Below are positions 16,749 to 26,752 of a stretch of DNA of 64,000 nucleotides, piece after piece. Numbering within the stretch: position 1 is the first letter of the stretch; each line of letters starts with the position of its first letter. The stretch lies in contig NZ_FNAO01000001.1 in NCBI RefSeq assembly GCF_900101815.1, positions 62,001 to 126,000 on the forward strand, written 5' to 3'. The stretch is from Pricia antarctica (GTDB lineage Bacteria; Bacteroidota; Bacteroidia; Flavobacteriales; Flavobacteriaceae). The translations under genes and the position numbers were made by a program. Under the pieces are notes generated by a model. It did no database searches and was not told the origin of the DNA. It was given only the letters and a program-made list of their open reading frames with translations.

Positions 16749-18233
16749 ATGTATTCCATCGGTTATGACATCGGCAGTTCTTCCATTAAAGCGGCATTGG
16801 TGGAGACCGCCACAGGAAAAACTGTGGCCGTTGTCAGCGAGCCCAAAGTCGAAATGGAGATGACGGCCCTAAAAAATGGTTGGGCCGAACAGCATCCCGA
16901 TACGTGGTGGACCCATGTTTGCCATGCTACACAATCCCTTGTAAAAGACAACCGTATTGAAGCCGCCGACATCACAGGTATCGGCATTTCGTACCAGATG
17001 CATGGGCTGGTCGTTGTAGACGAAACCGGGAAACCTTTACGGAATTCCATTATCTGGTGCGATAGCCGAGCCGTTGAAATAGGCCAAAAAGCCTTTGACG
17101 ACCTGGGTAACGACAAATGCGCGGAACATCTTTTGAATTCCCCTGCCAACTTCACGGCATCCAAATTAAAATGGGTCAAAGAAAACGAGCCTGATGTTTA
17201 TTCAAAAATTTACAAGTTTATGCTCCCCGGCGATTATATCGCGTACAAACTGAGCGGTAAAATCAATACTACGATCTCAGGGCTTTCAGAAGGTATTTTC
17301 TGGGATTTCAAAACAAATTCCATAGCGGATTGGTTATTGAATCACTATGGTATCAACGGGCATCTGATCGCCGATATTGTAGATACCTTTTCCGTACAGT
17401 CAAAAGTATCGGATAAAGGGGCAACAGAATCCGGATTGGCGGAAGGAACGCCCATTTATTACAGGGCGGGCGACCAACCTAACAATGCGCTTTCGCTGAA
17501 CGTGTTCAATCCCGGGGAGGTGGCCGCAACAGGAGGTACATCGGGTGTAATCTATGCCATTACCGACAGTCTTTCGGTAAAGGAAAGTTCGCGGGTCAAC
17601 AATTTTGCCCATGTAAATTATACCGTTGAAAATCCCAGAATCGGTAAGATGGCCTGCATCAATGGTGCGGGCATCATGTATCGATGGTTGATGAACAACC
17701 TTGAAGTATCCGATTATAAAGAAATGAACGATCTGGCCAGTTCGGTGCCCATCGGTTCCGACGGGGTTACGATACATCCTTTCGGCAATGGTGCGGAACG
17801 TGTTTTGAACAATAGGAGTTTAGGAACCCGTATGGCCAACATCAATCTCAACAATCACAATAAAGCCCATCTTTGTAGGGCCGCTTTAGAAGGTATTGCC
17901 TTCGCTTTCGTTTATGGGATGGAAATCCTGAAATCCGACGGTATCGCATCCAAAGTCATGCGCGCAGGAAACGACAACCTTTTCCGTTCCGAGATATTTT
18001 CAAATACTATATCGACCCTAATCGGACAGGAAATCGAAATTTATAATACGACAGGGGCGATAGGCGCTGCCCGGGCATGTGAGCTTTATATGGGGGATTT
18101 TGATACTTTCGGCAAACGAATCGTGGACAATGATTTCGTGATGGGGTTCAAGCCCTCCGAGGAGAAAACAGAATACGTAAAGGCGTATCAGAAATGGAAA
18201 GATGAATTGGGGGAGATGCTACAATCAGACTAA
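16749..18233 (+). CDS. xylB: Xylulokinase (FGGY family)
   Basis: A 494-residue FGGY carbohydrate kinase that phosphorylates D-xylulose to xylulose-5-phosphate for the pentose phosphate pathway. It shows the ATP-binding start YSIGYDIGSSSIKAALV, the sugar-binding segment GISYQMHGLVVVD, WCDSRAVEIG, the catalytic Asp in RAGDQPNNALSL, and GGTSGVIYA. The C-terminal FGGY-type region includes HLCRAALEGIAFAF. It precedes xylose isomerase, which fixes the sugar assignment. It starts 135 bases after susD, beyond a terminator. Confidence 0.94.
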   Translation: MYSIGYDIGSSSIKAALVETATGKTVAVVSEPKVEMEMTALKNGWAEQHPDTWWTHVCHATQSLVKDNRIEAADITGIGISYQMHGLVVVDETGKPLRNSIIWCDSRAVEIGQKAFDDLGNDKCAEHLLNSPANFTASKLKWVKENEPDVYSKIYKFMLPGDYIAYKLSGKINTTISGLSEGIFWDFKTNSIADWLLNHYGINGHLIADIVDTFSVQSKVSDKGATESGLAEGTPIYYRAGDQPNNALSLNVFNPGEVAATGGTSGVIYAITDSLSVKESSRVNNFAHVNYTVENPRIGKMACINGAGIMYRWLMNNLEVSDYKEMNDLASSVPIGSDGVTIHPFGNGAERVLNNRSLGTRMANINLNNHNKAHLCRAALEGIAFAFVYGMEILKSDGIASKVMRAGNDNLFRSEIFSNTISTLIGQEIEIYNTTGAIGAARACELYMGDFDTFGKRIVDNDFVMGFKPSEEKTEYVKAYQKWKDELGEMLQSD

Positions 18234-18369
18234 AACGGTTTTACGAACTCGCGGTAAGGTGCGTGTGGTAAACTTTTTAAGTTTTTAGCTAAGATTAACC
18301 GTTGCGTTATTTTTAGCCTTTTGTCAAAACTCGCAATAGTTCACCCAATTGGAATATTAAATAGATTGC

Positions 18370-18391
18370 TTCGCTTTTTCGCGGAAGCGAA
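18370..18391. repeat. Inverted repeat between xylB and xylA
   Basis: TTCGCTT (18370-18376) and AAGCGAA (18385-18391) form a 7-base-pair stem around TTTCGCGG. There is no T run on the plus strand, so it is not a canonical terminator. It may be a processing or stability signal within the xylB-xylA transcript, or a dispersed palindromic repeat. The remainder of the 203-base gap shows nothing else recognisable. Confidence 0.4.
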
Positions 18392-18436
18392 AACGCTCGC
18401 AATTACGAACATACAATAATCAATAACTAAAATACA

Positions 18437-19762
18437 ATGGCAACACTAGGAGACAAAGAATATTTCAAGGGAATAGGTGAAATCAAATACGAAGGCAAGG
18501 ATTCCGACAATCCGCTGGCCTTTAAATGGTACGATCCAGACCAGAAGATTGCAGGTAAAACGATGAGGGACCATTTCAAATTTGCCATCGCTTACTGGCA
18601 TACTTTCTGCGGACAAGGTGCCGATCCGTTCGGACCCGGAACCCAGAATTTTCCATGGGACGAGCCCTCCGATGCGGTCGAGGCCGCCAAAGCAAAAGCG
18701 GATGCCGCTTTTGAGTTCATTACCAAGATGGGCTTCGATTATTTCTGTTTCCACGATTATGATCTGATTCAAGAAGGTTCGAGCTTCGCAGAATCCGAAA
18801 AGCGGCTGGCTACAATCGTCGACTATATCAAGGGCAAGAAAAAAGAATCCGGTGTAAAGCTGTTATGGGGTACGGCCAACTGTTTTTCCAATCCAAGGTA
18901 TATGAACGGGGCTTCCACCAATCCCGATTTTAAGGTGTTGGCCAGGGCCGGCGGACAAATAAAATTGGCCATGGACGCCACCATGGAACTCGATGGTGAA
19001 AACTATGTATTCTGGGGAGGCCGGGAAGGCTACATGTCCCTTTTAAATACGGACATGAAACGCGAAGTCGACCATATGGGCCGTTTCTTGGGCATGGCGC
19101 GGGACTACGCTCGTAGCCAAGGTTTTAAAGGCACTTTCTTTATCGAGCCCAAGCCCATGGAGCCGATGAAGCACCAGTACGATTTCGACTGCGCCACCGT
19201 TGTAGGGTTTCTGAACCAATACGGTCTGCAAGACGACTTTAAAATAAACATCGAGGTCAACCACGCAACCTTGGCCAGCCATACCATGCAGCACGAGTTG
19301 GAAGTAGCCGCCGCCCACGGTATGCTGGGCAGTGTTGATGCCAACCGTGGCGACTATCAAAATGGATGGGATACGGACCAGTTTCCCAACAACGTCATGG
19401 AAGTCACCGAAGCCATGCTGGTATTCCTTAAAGCTGGTGGACTGCAAGGTGGCGGCGTAAATTTCGACGCCAAGCTACGAAGAAATTCCACGGACATGGA
19501 CGATGTTTTCCACGCACATATCGGCGGGGCGGACACCTTTGCGAGGGCCTTAATAACCGCAGATAAAATTATCTCATCTTCAAGCTATGACGAACTCCGC
19601 AAAAAACGATACAGCTCTTTCGACTCCGGAAAAGGCAAGGATTTCGAAAACGGAAAACTCGATTTCAAGGCCCTTTATGATATTGCCAAGGAGAATGGAG
19701 AGCTTGAATTACAAAGTGGTAAACAAGAACTTTTCGAGAATATTGTGAATCAGTACATCTAA
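18437..19762 (+). CDS. xylA: Xylose isomerase
   Basis: A 441-residue class II xylose isomerase that converts D-xylose to D-xylulose with divalent metals. It has the long N-terminus of class II enzymes ([20 protein letters not shown]), the [14 protein letters not shown] segment, the catalytic His in [10 protein letters not shown], metal ligands in [17 protein letters not shown] and [13 protein letters not shown], and SVDANRGD. Length is exactly as expected. It follows xylB and completes the two-step entry of xylose into the pentose phosphate pathway. No xylose permease or xylanase is seen nearby. Confidence 0.96.
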   Translation: MATLGDKEYFKGIGEIKYEGKDSDNPLAFKWYDPDQKIAGKTMRDHFKFAIAYWHTFCGQGADPFGPGTQNFPWDEPSDAVEAAKAKADAAFEFITKMGFDYFCFHDYDLIQEGSSFAESEKRLATIVDYIKGKKKESGVKLLWGTANCFSNPRYMNGASTNPDFKVLARAGGQIKLAMDATMELDGENYVFWGGREGYMSLLNTDMKREVDHMGRFLGMARDYARSQGFKGTFFIEPKPMEPMKHQYDFDCATVVGFLNQYGLQDDFKINIEVNHATLASHTMQHELEVAAAHGMLGSVDANRGDYQNGWDTDQFPNNVMEVTEAMLVFLKAGGLQGGGVNFDAKLRRNSTDMDDVFHAHIGGADTFARALITADKIISSSSYDELRKKRYSSFDSGKGKDFENGKLDFKALYDIAKENGELELQSGKQELFENIVNQYI

Positions 19763-20087
19763 TTCAAATATAACATCCCAAAAACTTGTTAGAAGGGTAT
19801 GTCGCAGCTTGATAGCGAAGCGATACATCCTACTAACCGGGTTGTTTTGAGCCCAAAATCCTCAAAACGACTTGAATCTCTATAAGGTTACCCTAACTTG
19901 CAGGTATACCCTAAATACCACTAATATTTTAAAGATCTGCCCTTTGGATATAATATAACAATCTGTTGAAATTAACAGGTATTGGGTAGGATGGGTGTAT
20001 CGTAAAGGCTAATTTTGCTTAAATCATTAAGTCCAAGATGGTATGGGCAATAGTACAATCAGCCTATATTATAGGGGCAATAAGAAA
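19763..20087 (+). other. Gene-free stretch between xylA and the FG-GAP genes
   Basis: This 325-base gap contains no convincing reading frame. It holds an inverted repeat, GTTGTTTTGAG (19841-19851) and CTCAAAACGAC (19861-19871), an 11-base-pair stem with one G-T wobble and a 9-base loop. No T run follows, so it is at best an imperfect terminator for xylA. A TAATTTTG element at 20010-20017 is the likely promoter of the next gene. Confidence 0.5.
20010..20017 (+). promoter_or_regulatory. Candidate -7 element for the FG-GAP lipoprotein operon
   Basis: TAATTTTG matches TAnnTTTG and lies 70 bases before the chosen ATG at 20088. A TTG is found 25 bases upstream, longer than usual. It lies upstream of the alternative Met at 20043 as well, so it does not decide the start. 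Confidence 0.35.
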
Positions 20088-23000
20088 ATGAAATTGATTT
20101 TTAGGAAAAAAATCGTACTGCTTTTTGGGGTTTTGGCCGGGCTACTTTCCTGCACCTCCGATACGAAAGAAACCCCTAATAACGTAGAGCAAAAAGAGAC
20201 GTTGTTCACTATGCTTCCCGCAACGGAAACGGGGATAGATTTTACAAACAAGGTCATAAACGAGAAAGACTTCAATATTTTCATATACCGTAACTTCTAT
20301 AACGGTGGTGGCGTAGCGATCGGAGATATCAATAATGATGGCCTAGCGGATATTTATCTCTCCGCCAATATGGGAGGCAATAAACTGTATCTCAACAAAG
20401 GGAGCTTAAAATTTGAGGATATTTCCGAAAAAGCCGGCGTCACTGGTAACAAACCTTGGTCGACAGGCGTAGTGATGGCCGACGTCAACGGTGACGGTTT
20501 GCTGGACATTTACGTCAGCAATGCCGGCAATATGGAAGGCAATAATCACGACAACGATCTCTATATCAATAACGGTGACCTGACATTTACGGAAAAAGCG
20601 ACAGAATACAATCTGGCAAAATCCGGATTTTCGACCCAAGCCTCCTTTTTTGATTATGATAAAGACGGTGACCTCGATGCTTACATCCTGAACAATAGCA
20701 ATGTACCCGTGAACAGCTTGGGATATGCCGAGCAACGTAATGTTCGCGCGCAGGATTGGGAAGGTGTACCCGATATTTTTAAGGGCGTAGGCGATATGCT
20801 ATTGCGAAACGATAATGGAAAATTTGTCGACGTCAGTGAAAACGCCGGTATTTATGGTAGCCTTATCGGTTTCGGCCTTGGCGTGATGGTAAGCGATATC
20901 AATGGAGATCTCTGGCCCGATATTTATGTATCCAACGACTTTTACGAACGTGACTATCTATACATCAACCAAAAGGATGGCACCTTTAAAGAGGAAATCG
21001 AAGATTGGACGCGCCACCTCTCCCTCTCCGCCATGGGTGTGGATATGGCAGATATCAACAACGATGGCAATGCTGATATATTTATCACCGATATGCTTCC
21101 CGAAGGCGATCAACGGACCAAATCAGTAATGGAGTTCGAAGGCTACAATGTATTTAAGCTTAAGCAGAGCAAGGATTTTTACCAGCAGTACATCCAAAAC
21201 ACACTACAGCTAAACAATGGCAATGGTTCCTTTTCCGAAGTTGCCTATCATAGTGGGATCGCCAAAACCGATTGGAGCTGGGCGGGACTTCTTTTCGACA
21301 TGGATAATGACGGTCTCCGTGATATTTATATAACCAATGGTATCAACCACGACCTCACCGATCTCGATTTCGTTGATTTCTTTGCCAACGAAATCATGCA
21401 AAAGATGGAAGCGACAGGAAAAAAAGAATCTATAGATTCCATCATTAAGAAAATGCCGGTCAGACCCCAACCCAATTACGCTTACAAAAACAATGGGGAT
21501 ATCACTTTTGACAATACTTCTAAGAAGTGGGGCCTAGACATACCCAGCTTTTCCAATGGTGCGGCATACGGAGACCTCGACAACGACGGCGATCTCGATT
21601 TAGTGGTCAATAATGTCAACATGCCCGCTTTTGTATATGAGAACAGAACCAACGAACTGACCGACAACCAGTATATCAAATTGAAGTTTGAGGGCAGCGG
21701 TAAAAATACGTTCGCCATCGGGGCGAGCATCAAATTGTATTATACCGACAATGTGGTTTTTCAAGAATTAATCCCTTCGCGCGGATTTCAGTCCTCTATG
21801 GACTATGTAATGACCATCGGTCTGGGGAAGATCAATAAAATCGATTCCCTGCGCGTTATCTGGCCCGATGATTTTACCCAAAAACTGACCGGCATTAATG
21901 CGAATCAATTGCTGACCCTTAAACATTCGGATGCCACTGAAAAATTCATTATTCCGCAAAAGAAGGAACGCAAAACCTTTTTAAAGGAAATCAACGAAGA
22001 AGATCTGATTGCCCATAAAGAGAATAATTATCGGGACTTCGACCACGAGGGCCTGATCTCGAAAATGATTTCACAGGAAGGTCCCGCCTTGGCCGTCGGC
22101 GACGTTAACGGAGACGGCAATGAAGACATTTTTATAGGCGGTGCGGTCGATGAAACGGGCGTAGTTTACATCAACAAGGGGAATGGGAAATTGGAGGCCC
22201 GCCCCTTGAAACTCGATGAGGCGTTCGAAGATACCGCAGCGGCTTTCTTTGATGCCGATGGCGATGGTGATACCGATTTGATGGTCGGCAGTGGTGGTAA
22301 CCAAATTGGCGATTATAAAACCTATCGTGCCCGCCTATATCGTAACGATGGCCATGGAAATTTCTCAAAAGTAAAGCAAGACCTACCTTCGACCTTCGCC
22401 AATATTTCTGTCATTGCACCGCATGATTTCGATGGGGATGGTGATATTGATGTGCTGATCGGATCACGGAGCGTGGTAGGTACTTATGGCGTAGACCCCG
22501 AACATCTTTTCTTAGAGAATCAGGGAGACGGCAGCTTCACCGACGCCACCGAACGTTTTGCCTATGACCTAAAGGATGCCGGAATGATGACCGATGCCAT
22601 CTGGGCCGATGCCGATGGCGATGGTAAAAAGGATTTGATTACCGTTTCCGAATGGGGCCGACCGAATATCTATAAAAATTCAGGTAGACGCATGGGTAGA
22701 ATTTCCACATCCCTTGACAGCCTGTATGGCTGGTGGAACACTGTTGAGGCCGCCGATCTGGACCGTGACGGTGACCTTGATTTCATCTTGGGCAACCAGG
22801 GAAGCAATGTGTCCTACAAAGCCTCCGTAGATCACCCTATGAAATTATGGATCAACGATTACGATAATAATGGCACCTTGGAGCAGATAGTAACCCAAAA
22901 TTTTGAGGGAAAGGATTATCCTATCCATCAAAAAAGAGAGCTGACCGCACAGGTTGTATCCCTAAAAAAACAAAGTGTTAAAGCTTCGGAATACGCCAAA

Positions 23001-23453
23001 AAAACGATCAATGCCCTTTTTCCGGAATCCGTTTTCAATAATACCATTGTAAAGCAGGCCAACACCATGGAGTCCGTTATAGCCATCAATGAAGGCGGCG
23101 GAAGGTTCACCATTAAAAAATTGCCCGCTCGGGTACAATTATCATGTGTATGCGGAATCAGCTGCGCCGATATCGACCAAGACGGAAATCTGGATCTCAT
23201 CATGGGCGGTAACAATTTTGAGTTTAAGCCTCAATACTCTCGCCTTGACGCCAGTTACGGCCATGTGCTTTTGGGAGATGGCAAACTGAATTTTGCGTGG
23301 CAAAATTATGAGGATAGCGGATTTTTTATCCGGGATGAAATCAAGCATATACAACAGTTCAAGGATAAAGATGGTAAAACCTTTTTGATTACGGCAATCA
23401 ATAATGCAAAGCCCAGGGTGTATGCATTGCCCCAAGAAGCTCCCAACCCTTAA
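20088..23453 (+). CDS. FG-GAP/VCBS repeat lipoprotein with ASPIC/UnbV domain (copy 1)
   Basis: A 1121-residue exported protein. ATG 20088 was chosen over the Met at 20043 because it gives a clean lipoprotein signal, MKLIFRKKIVLLFGVLAGLLSC, Cys 22. I count 13 acidic calcium-loop repeats of the type DINNDGLADI or DADGDGDTDL: seven, then an ASPIC/UnbV domain (GASIKLYYTDN to LRVIWPDD), then six more. The fold should be two beta-propellers flanking the ASPIC module, anchored on the outer membrane. Such proteins are common beside SusC/SusD genes but have no established function; glycan binding or enzyme scaffolding is a guess. The next gene is a paralogue with the same layout, 20 bases downstream. 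Confidence 0.92.
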   Translation: MKLIFRKKIVLLFGVLAGLLSCTSDTKETPNNVEQKETLFTMLPATETGIDFTNKVINEKDFNIFIYRNFYNGGGVAIGDINNDGLADIYLSANMGGNKLYLNKGSLKFEDISEKAGVTGNKPWSTGVVMADVNGDGLLDIYVSNAGNMEGNNHDNDLYINNGDLTFTEKATEYNLAKSGFSTQASFFDYDKDGDLDAYILNNSNVPVNSLGYAEQRNVRAQDWEGVPDIFKGVGDMLLRNDNGKFVDVSENAGIYGSLIGFGLGVMVSDINGDLWPDIYVSNDFYERDYLYINQKDGTFKEEIEDWTRHLSLSAMGVDMADINNDGNADIFITDMLPEGDQRTKSVMEFEGYNVFKLKQSKDFYQQYIQNTLQLNNGNGSFSEVAYHSGIAKTDWSWAGLLFDMDNDGLRDIYITNGINHDLTDLDFVDFFANEIMQKMEATGKKESIDSIIKKMPVRPQPNYAYKNNGDITFDNTSKKWGLDIPSFSNGAAYGDLDNDGDLDLVVNNVNMPAFVYENRTNELTDNQYIKLKFEGSGKNTFAIGASIKLYYTDNVVFQELIPSRGFQSSMDYVMTIGLGKINKIDSLRVIWPDDFTQKLTGINANQLLTLKHSDATEKFIIPQKKERKTFLKEINEEDLIAHKENNYRDFDHEGLISKMISQEGPALAVGDVNGDGNEDIFIGGAVDETGVVYINKGNGKLEARPLKLDEAFEDTAAAFFDADGDGDTDLMVGSGGNQIGDYKTYRARLYRNDGHGNFSKVKQDLPSTFANISVIAPHDFDGDGDIDVLIGSRSVVGTYGVDPEHLFLENQGDGSFTDATERFAYDLKDAGMMTDAIWADADGDGKKDLITVSEWGRPNIYKNSGRRMGRISTSLDSLYGWWNTVEAADLDRDGDLDFILGNQGSNVSYKASVDHPMKLWINDYDNNGTLEQIVTQNFEGKDYPIHQKRELTAQVVSLKKQSVKASEYAKKTINALFPESVFNNTIVKQANTMESVIAINEGGGRFTIKKLPARVQLSCVCGISCADIDQDGNLDLIMGGNNFEFKPQYSRLDASYGHVLLGDGKLNFAWQNYEDSGFFIRDEIKHIQQFKDKDGKTFLITAINNAKPRVYALPQEAPNP

Positions 23454-23473
23454 AATTGCATATGTAAAGGCAA

Positions 23474-26400
23474 ATGGATAAATTTTTAAATTTCATACTT
23501 ATCGTTCTTTTTCTGACTTCTTGTTCAGACGAAGGTTCGCTATTTAAAAATCCTACCCCTCTAAAAACGGGTATCACCTTTGAAAATACCCTTACCGAGA
23601 CCAACGACTTGAACATTCTTGACTACCTCTATTTCTACAACGGCGGCGGCGTGGCGATCGGCGATATAAACAATGATAGCCTGCCCGATATTTTCTTTTC
23701 GGGCAATCAAGTAAAAAACAAACTATACCTCAACAAGGGAAATCTAAAATTCAAGGAGGTCACCGAGAAAGCAGGCGTTGCCGGTAAAAGTACCTGGAAC
23801 ACCGGCGCGGTCATGGGCGATGTCAACGGAGATGGTCTTTTAGACATATACGTCTGTGCAGTAGTGGGCATCAACGGCTTTAACGGATATAATGAGCTTT
23901 TCATTAATAACGGGGATACCACATTCACGGAAAGTGCCGCCAAATACGGACTTGATTTTGACTCCTATAGCTCCAACGCCGCTTTTTTGGACTACGATCG
24001 CGACGGTGATCTCGATATGTACTTGCTAAACCACGCCGTACATACCCAAGAATCTTTCGGCAAGGCTGATCTACGCTTACAACGCAACTACCAGACGGGT
24101 GATAAACTGTTACGCAACGATGGCGGAAAGTTTACCGATATCAGCGAGGAAGCGGGCATTTTTGGCGGTATCAATGGCTATGGTCTGGGTTTGGCCATCT
24201 CCGACTTCAACCAAGATGGCTGGCCCGACATCTACGTGGGTAATGATTTTCATGAAGATGATTATTTTTATCTGAATAATGCCGACGGCACTTTTACCGA
24301 AAGTGGCGAACAGTTTTTCGGTCATACTTCGCGTTTCTCCATGGGAAACGATGTGGCCGATATCAATCACGACGGTTGGCCCGACTTAATTTCGTTGGAC
24401 ATGTTGGCCCAGGACGAAACCGTATTAAAATCGTCTCAGGGCGACGAAAACATTCAGACCCAAAGCTTACGTACGGAAAAGTTTGGATATCGGTACCAGT
24501 TCACACGAAACATGCTCAACGTCGGTCAACCGAACGCCCCTTTTATGGAAACGGCCTTGCTGAGCGGGATTGCGGCAACCGATTGGAGCTGGAGCGCCCT
24601 TTTTGGAGATTATAATCAAGATGGGGAACAAGACATTTTCATTTCCAATGGCATTCCCAAACGACCCAATGATTTGGACTACATCAATTTTGTAAGCAGC
24701 GACCAAATTCGGGGCAAAATGAACAATACAAAATTGATGGACCAACAGGCCTTGGACAAAATGCCCTCGGGAAAAATCCACAACTATATTTTTAAGGGTA
24801 CACAAAATCTATCTTTTAAGGACGAATCTGGCGAATGGATAGTAAAAGACACCTTGATCTCTGCGGCTACTGCCATGGCAGACCTTGACAATGACGGGGA
24901 TCTTGACTTGGTAACCAACAACCTTAACAGTACCGCTTCATTGTATATCAACCAAACGAACGAAACGGCTAACTACCTAAAATTAAGATTTCGTTTTCCG
25001 GGTAAGAATGTATTCGGTTTAGGAACCAAGGTCTTTTCATACTTGAATGGAAAATTACAGTACAAAGAATTATACCAGGTCCGAGGCTTTCAGGCGTCGT
25101 CAGAACCTATTGTCCATTTTGGTTATGGAAAAGCGACCACCGTGGATTCCCTAAAAATAGTCTGGCCTGATGGAAATTATCAAGTTTTAAGGGATGTTGC
25201 AACCAATCAAACCATGACCTTGTCCCCTAGAAACACCATGCCGTTCGACTACGGCTCATTACTGCCAAAGCCCCAACCTCTTTTTAAAAGAATGGTGGGC
25301 AACCTAGGTATCGATTTTAAGCATGAAGAGGATAACTACACCGATTTCAACCGGCAGAAATTGATTCCCTATCAACTTTCCGATCGCGGTCCGGCCACGG
25401 CTCTAGGTGATTTAAACCACGATGGCAAGACGGATATCTTCTTTGGAGGCTCGAAATTTTATCCTGCAAAAATCTATGTCCAGAACGACTCGACGTTTAC
25501 ACAACAGGATATCCCATCTATTGCCAAGGATTCCATCAAAGAGGATGTTAGCGCCACCATTGCAGATTTTACCGGGGATGGCAAAAACGACTTGATGGTA
25601 GGTTCGGGAGGAGGTGATTTTTATAATAAAATGCCACCCCTGTTGGATTCTTATTACATACAAGGGGACAGCACTTTTGTAGAGGGGCAACTTCCCGAAC
25701 ATTTCGAAAATGCTTCCATAATGGCACCGAACGACTTTGACGGTGACGGTGACATTGATGTTTTCGTGGGCAATCAAGCGGTTACGAATGATTTTGGAAA
25801 ACTGCCGAACTCCTTTCTCCTGAAAAATACAGGTGGCCGTTTTGGTGTCATTGAGAATGCAGATCTGCAAAACGTGGGTATGGTCACGGATGCCATTTGG
25901 AGTGATTTCGATGGTGACGGCCGAGATGATCTAATTGTTGTGGGCGAATGGATGGCACCGGTATTTTTCAGGAACCTAGATGGAAAATTGGTTAGAACCG
26001 AAGTCATCGGCAGCGACCTGAACGGCCTATGGCAATGTGTGGCTCCCTTTGATATCGATGGCGACGGCGATATCGATTACCTGTTGGGTAACTGGGGAAC
26101 GAATTCCAAATTTACGGCTTCCCAAAAATCACCGCTCAAAATGTACTACGGGGATTTTGATGAAAACGGACAGACCGAAACGATTACGACCGTCAAGAAA
26201 GAGGGGAAATATTATCCGCTGGAAAATTTAGACGGATTGGCATCCCAAATGGTTTTCTTAAAAAAGAAATTTAACACCTATGCCTCCTTTGCGGGAAAAT
26301 CGATAGATGAAATTTTCGATAAAAAAACCATTGAACAAGCAAAAATACTGGAAGCATACGAGTTACGGTCGGGCTTTTTGAGGAACGATAATGGTAATTT

Positions 26401-26752
26401 TACCTTTGTTCCCTTTCAGAATGAGCTGCAAGTCTCACCCTTGATGGCATTCGTTTCCTATGATTTTGATGGTGATGGAAAAGAAGAGATATTGGTCGCA
26501 GGTAACTATTTCGGTGTAAAGCCATATCAAGGCCGTTTCGATTCATTCCCCGGTGCCTTGATCAAAGCGGAAAATAATGTGATTTTAGGATCCGGAATCG
26601 GACTAAACTTCAGTCATAAATCGGTACGTCACCTAAATATCCTAGACTACAAAGACCATAACTATTTGTTGGTGACCATCAATAACGACAGCGCTCAGGT
26701 GTATAAATTGAATCCCAAGCAAAATACAAATGATACATGGGGAAGAAAATAG
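23474..26752 (+). CDS. FG-GAP/VCBS repeat lipoprotein with ASPIC/UnbV domain (copy 2)
   Basis: A 1092-residue paralogue of the preceding protein. The signal MDKFLNFILIVLFLTSC puts the lipid-bearing Cys at 17. It again has seven calcium-loop repeats (first NGGGVAIGDINNDSLPDI), an ASPIC/UnbV domain (TKVFSYLNGKLQYKELY to LKIVWPDG), and six further repeats ending DFDGDGKEEI. The identical order argues for a tandem duplication followed by divergence. It is 20 bases downstream of copy 1 and its last 16 bases overlap the GyrI-like gene, so all three are probably co-translated. Function unknown. Confidence 0.92.
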   Translation: MDKFLNFILIVLFLTSCSDEGSLFKNPTPLKTGITFENTLTETNDLNILDYLYFYNGGGVAIGDINNDSLPDIFFSGNQVKNKLYLNKGNLKFKEVTEKAGVAGKSTWNTGAVMGDVNGDGLLDIYVCAVVGINGFNGYNELFINNGDTTFTESAAKYGLDFDSYSSNAAFLDYDRDGDLDMYLLNHAVHTQESFGKADLRLQRNYQTGDKLLRNDGGKFTDISEEAGIFGGINGYGLGLAISDFNQDGWPDIYVGNDFHEDDYFYLNNADGTFTESGEQFFGHTSRFSMGNDVADINHDGWPDLISLDMLAQDETVLKSSQGDENIQTQSLRTEKFGYRYQFTRNMLNVGQPNAPFMETALLSGIAATDWSWSALFGDYNQDGEQDIFISNGIPKRPNDLDYINFVSSDQIRGKMNNTKLMDQQALDKMPSGKIHNYIFKGTQNLSFKDESGEWIVKDTLISAATAMADLDNDGDLDLVTNNLNSTASLYINQTNETANYLKLRFRFPGKNVFGLGTKVFSYLNGKLQYKELYQVRGFQASSEPIVHFGYGKATTVDSLKIVWPDGNYQVLRDVATNQTMTLSPRNTMPFDYGSLLPKPQPLFKRMVGNLGIDFKHEEDNYTDFNRQKLIPYQLSDRGPATALGDLNHDGKTDIFFGGSKFYPAKIYVQNDSTFTQQDIPSIAKDSIKEDVSATIADFTGDGKNDLMVGSGGGDFYNKMPPLLDSYYIQGDSTFVEGQLPEHFENASIMAPNDFDGDGDIDVFVGNQAVTNDFGKLPNSFLLKNTGGRFGVIENADLQNVGMVTDAIWSDFDGDGRDDLIVVGEWMAPVFFRNLDGKLVRTEVIGSDLNGLWQCVAPFDIDGDGDIDYLLGNWGTNSKFTASQKSPLKMYYGDFDENGQTETITTVKKEGKYYPLENLDGLASQMVFLKKKFNTYASFAGKSIDEIFDKKTIEQAKILEAYELRSGFLRNDNGNFTFVPFQNELQVSPLMAFVSYDFDGDGKEEILVAGNYFGVKPYQGRFDSFPGALIKAENNVILGSGIGLNFSHKSVRHLNILDYKDHNYLLVTINNDSAQVYKLNPKQNTNDTWGRK

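Noticed and set aside
20088-26752. Recurrent near-identical DNA words that look like a tandem repeat or CRISPR array
   Set aside because: They are in frame and encode the calcium-loop motif DxDxDG of FG-GAP repeats; spacing is irregular and there are no direct repeats with spacers.
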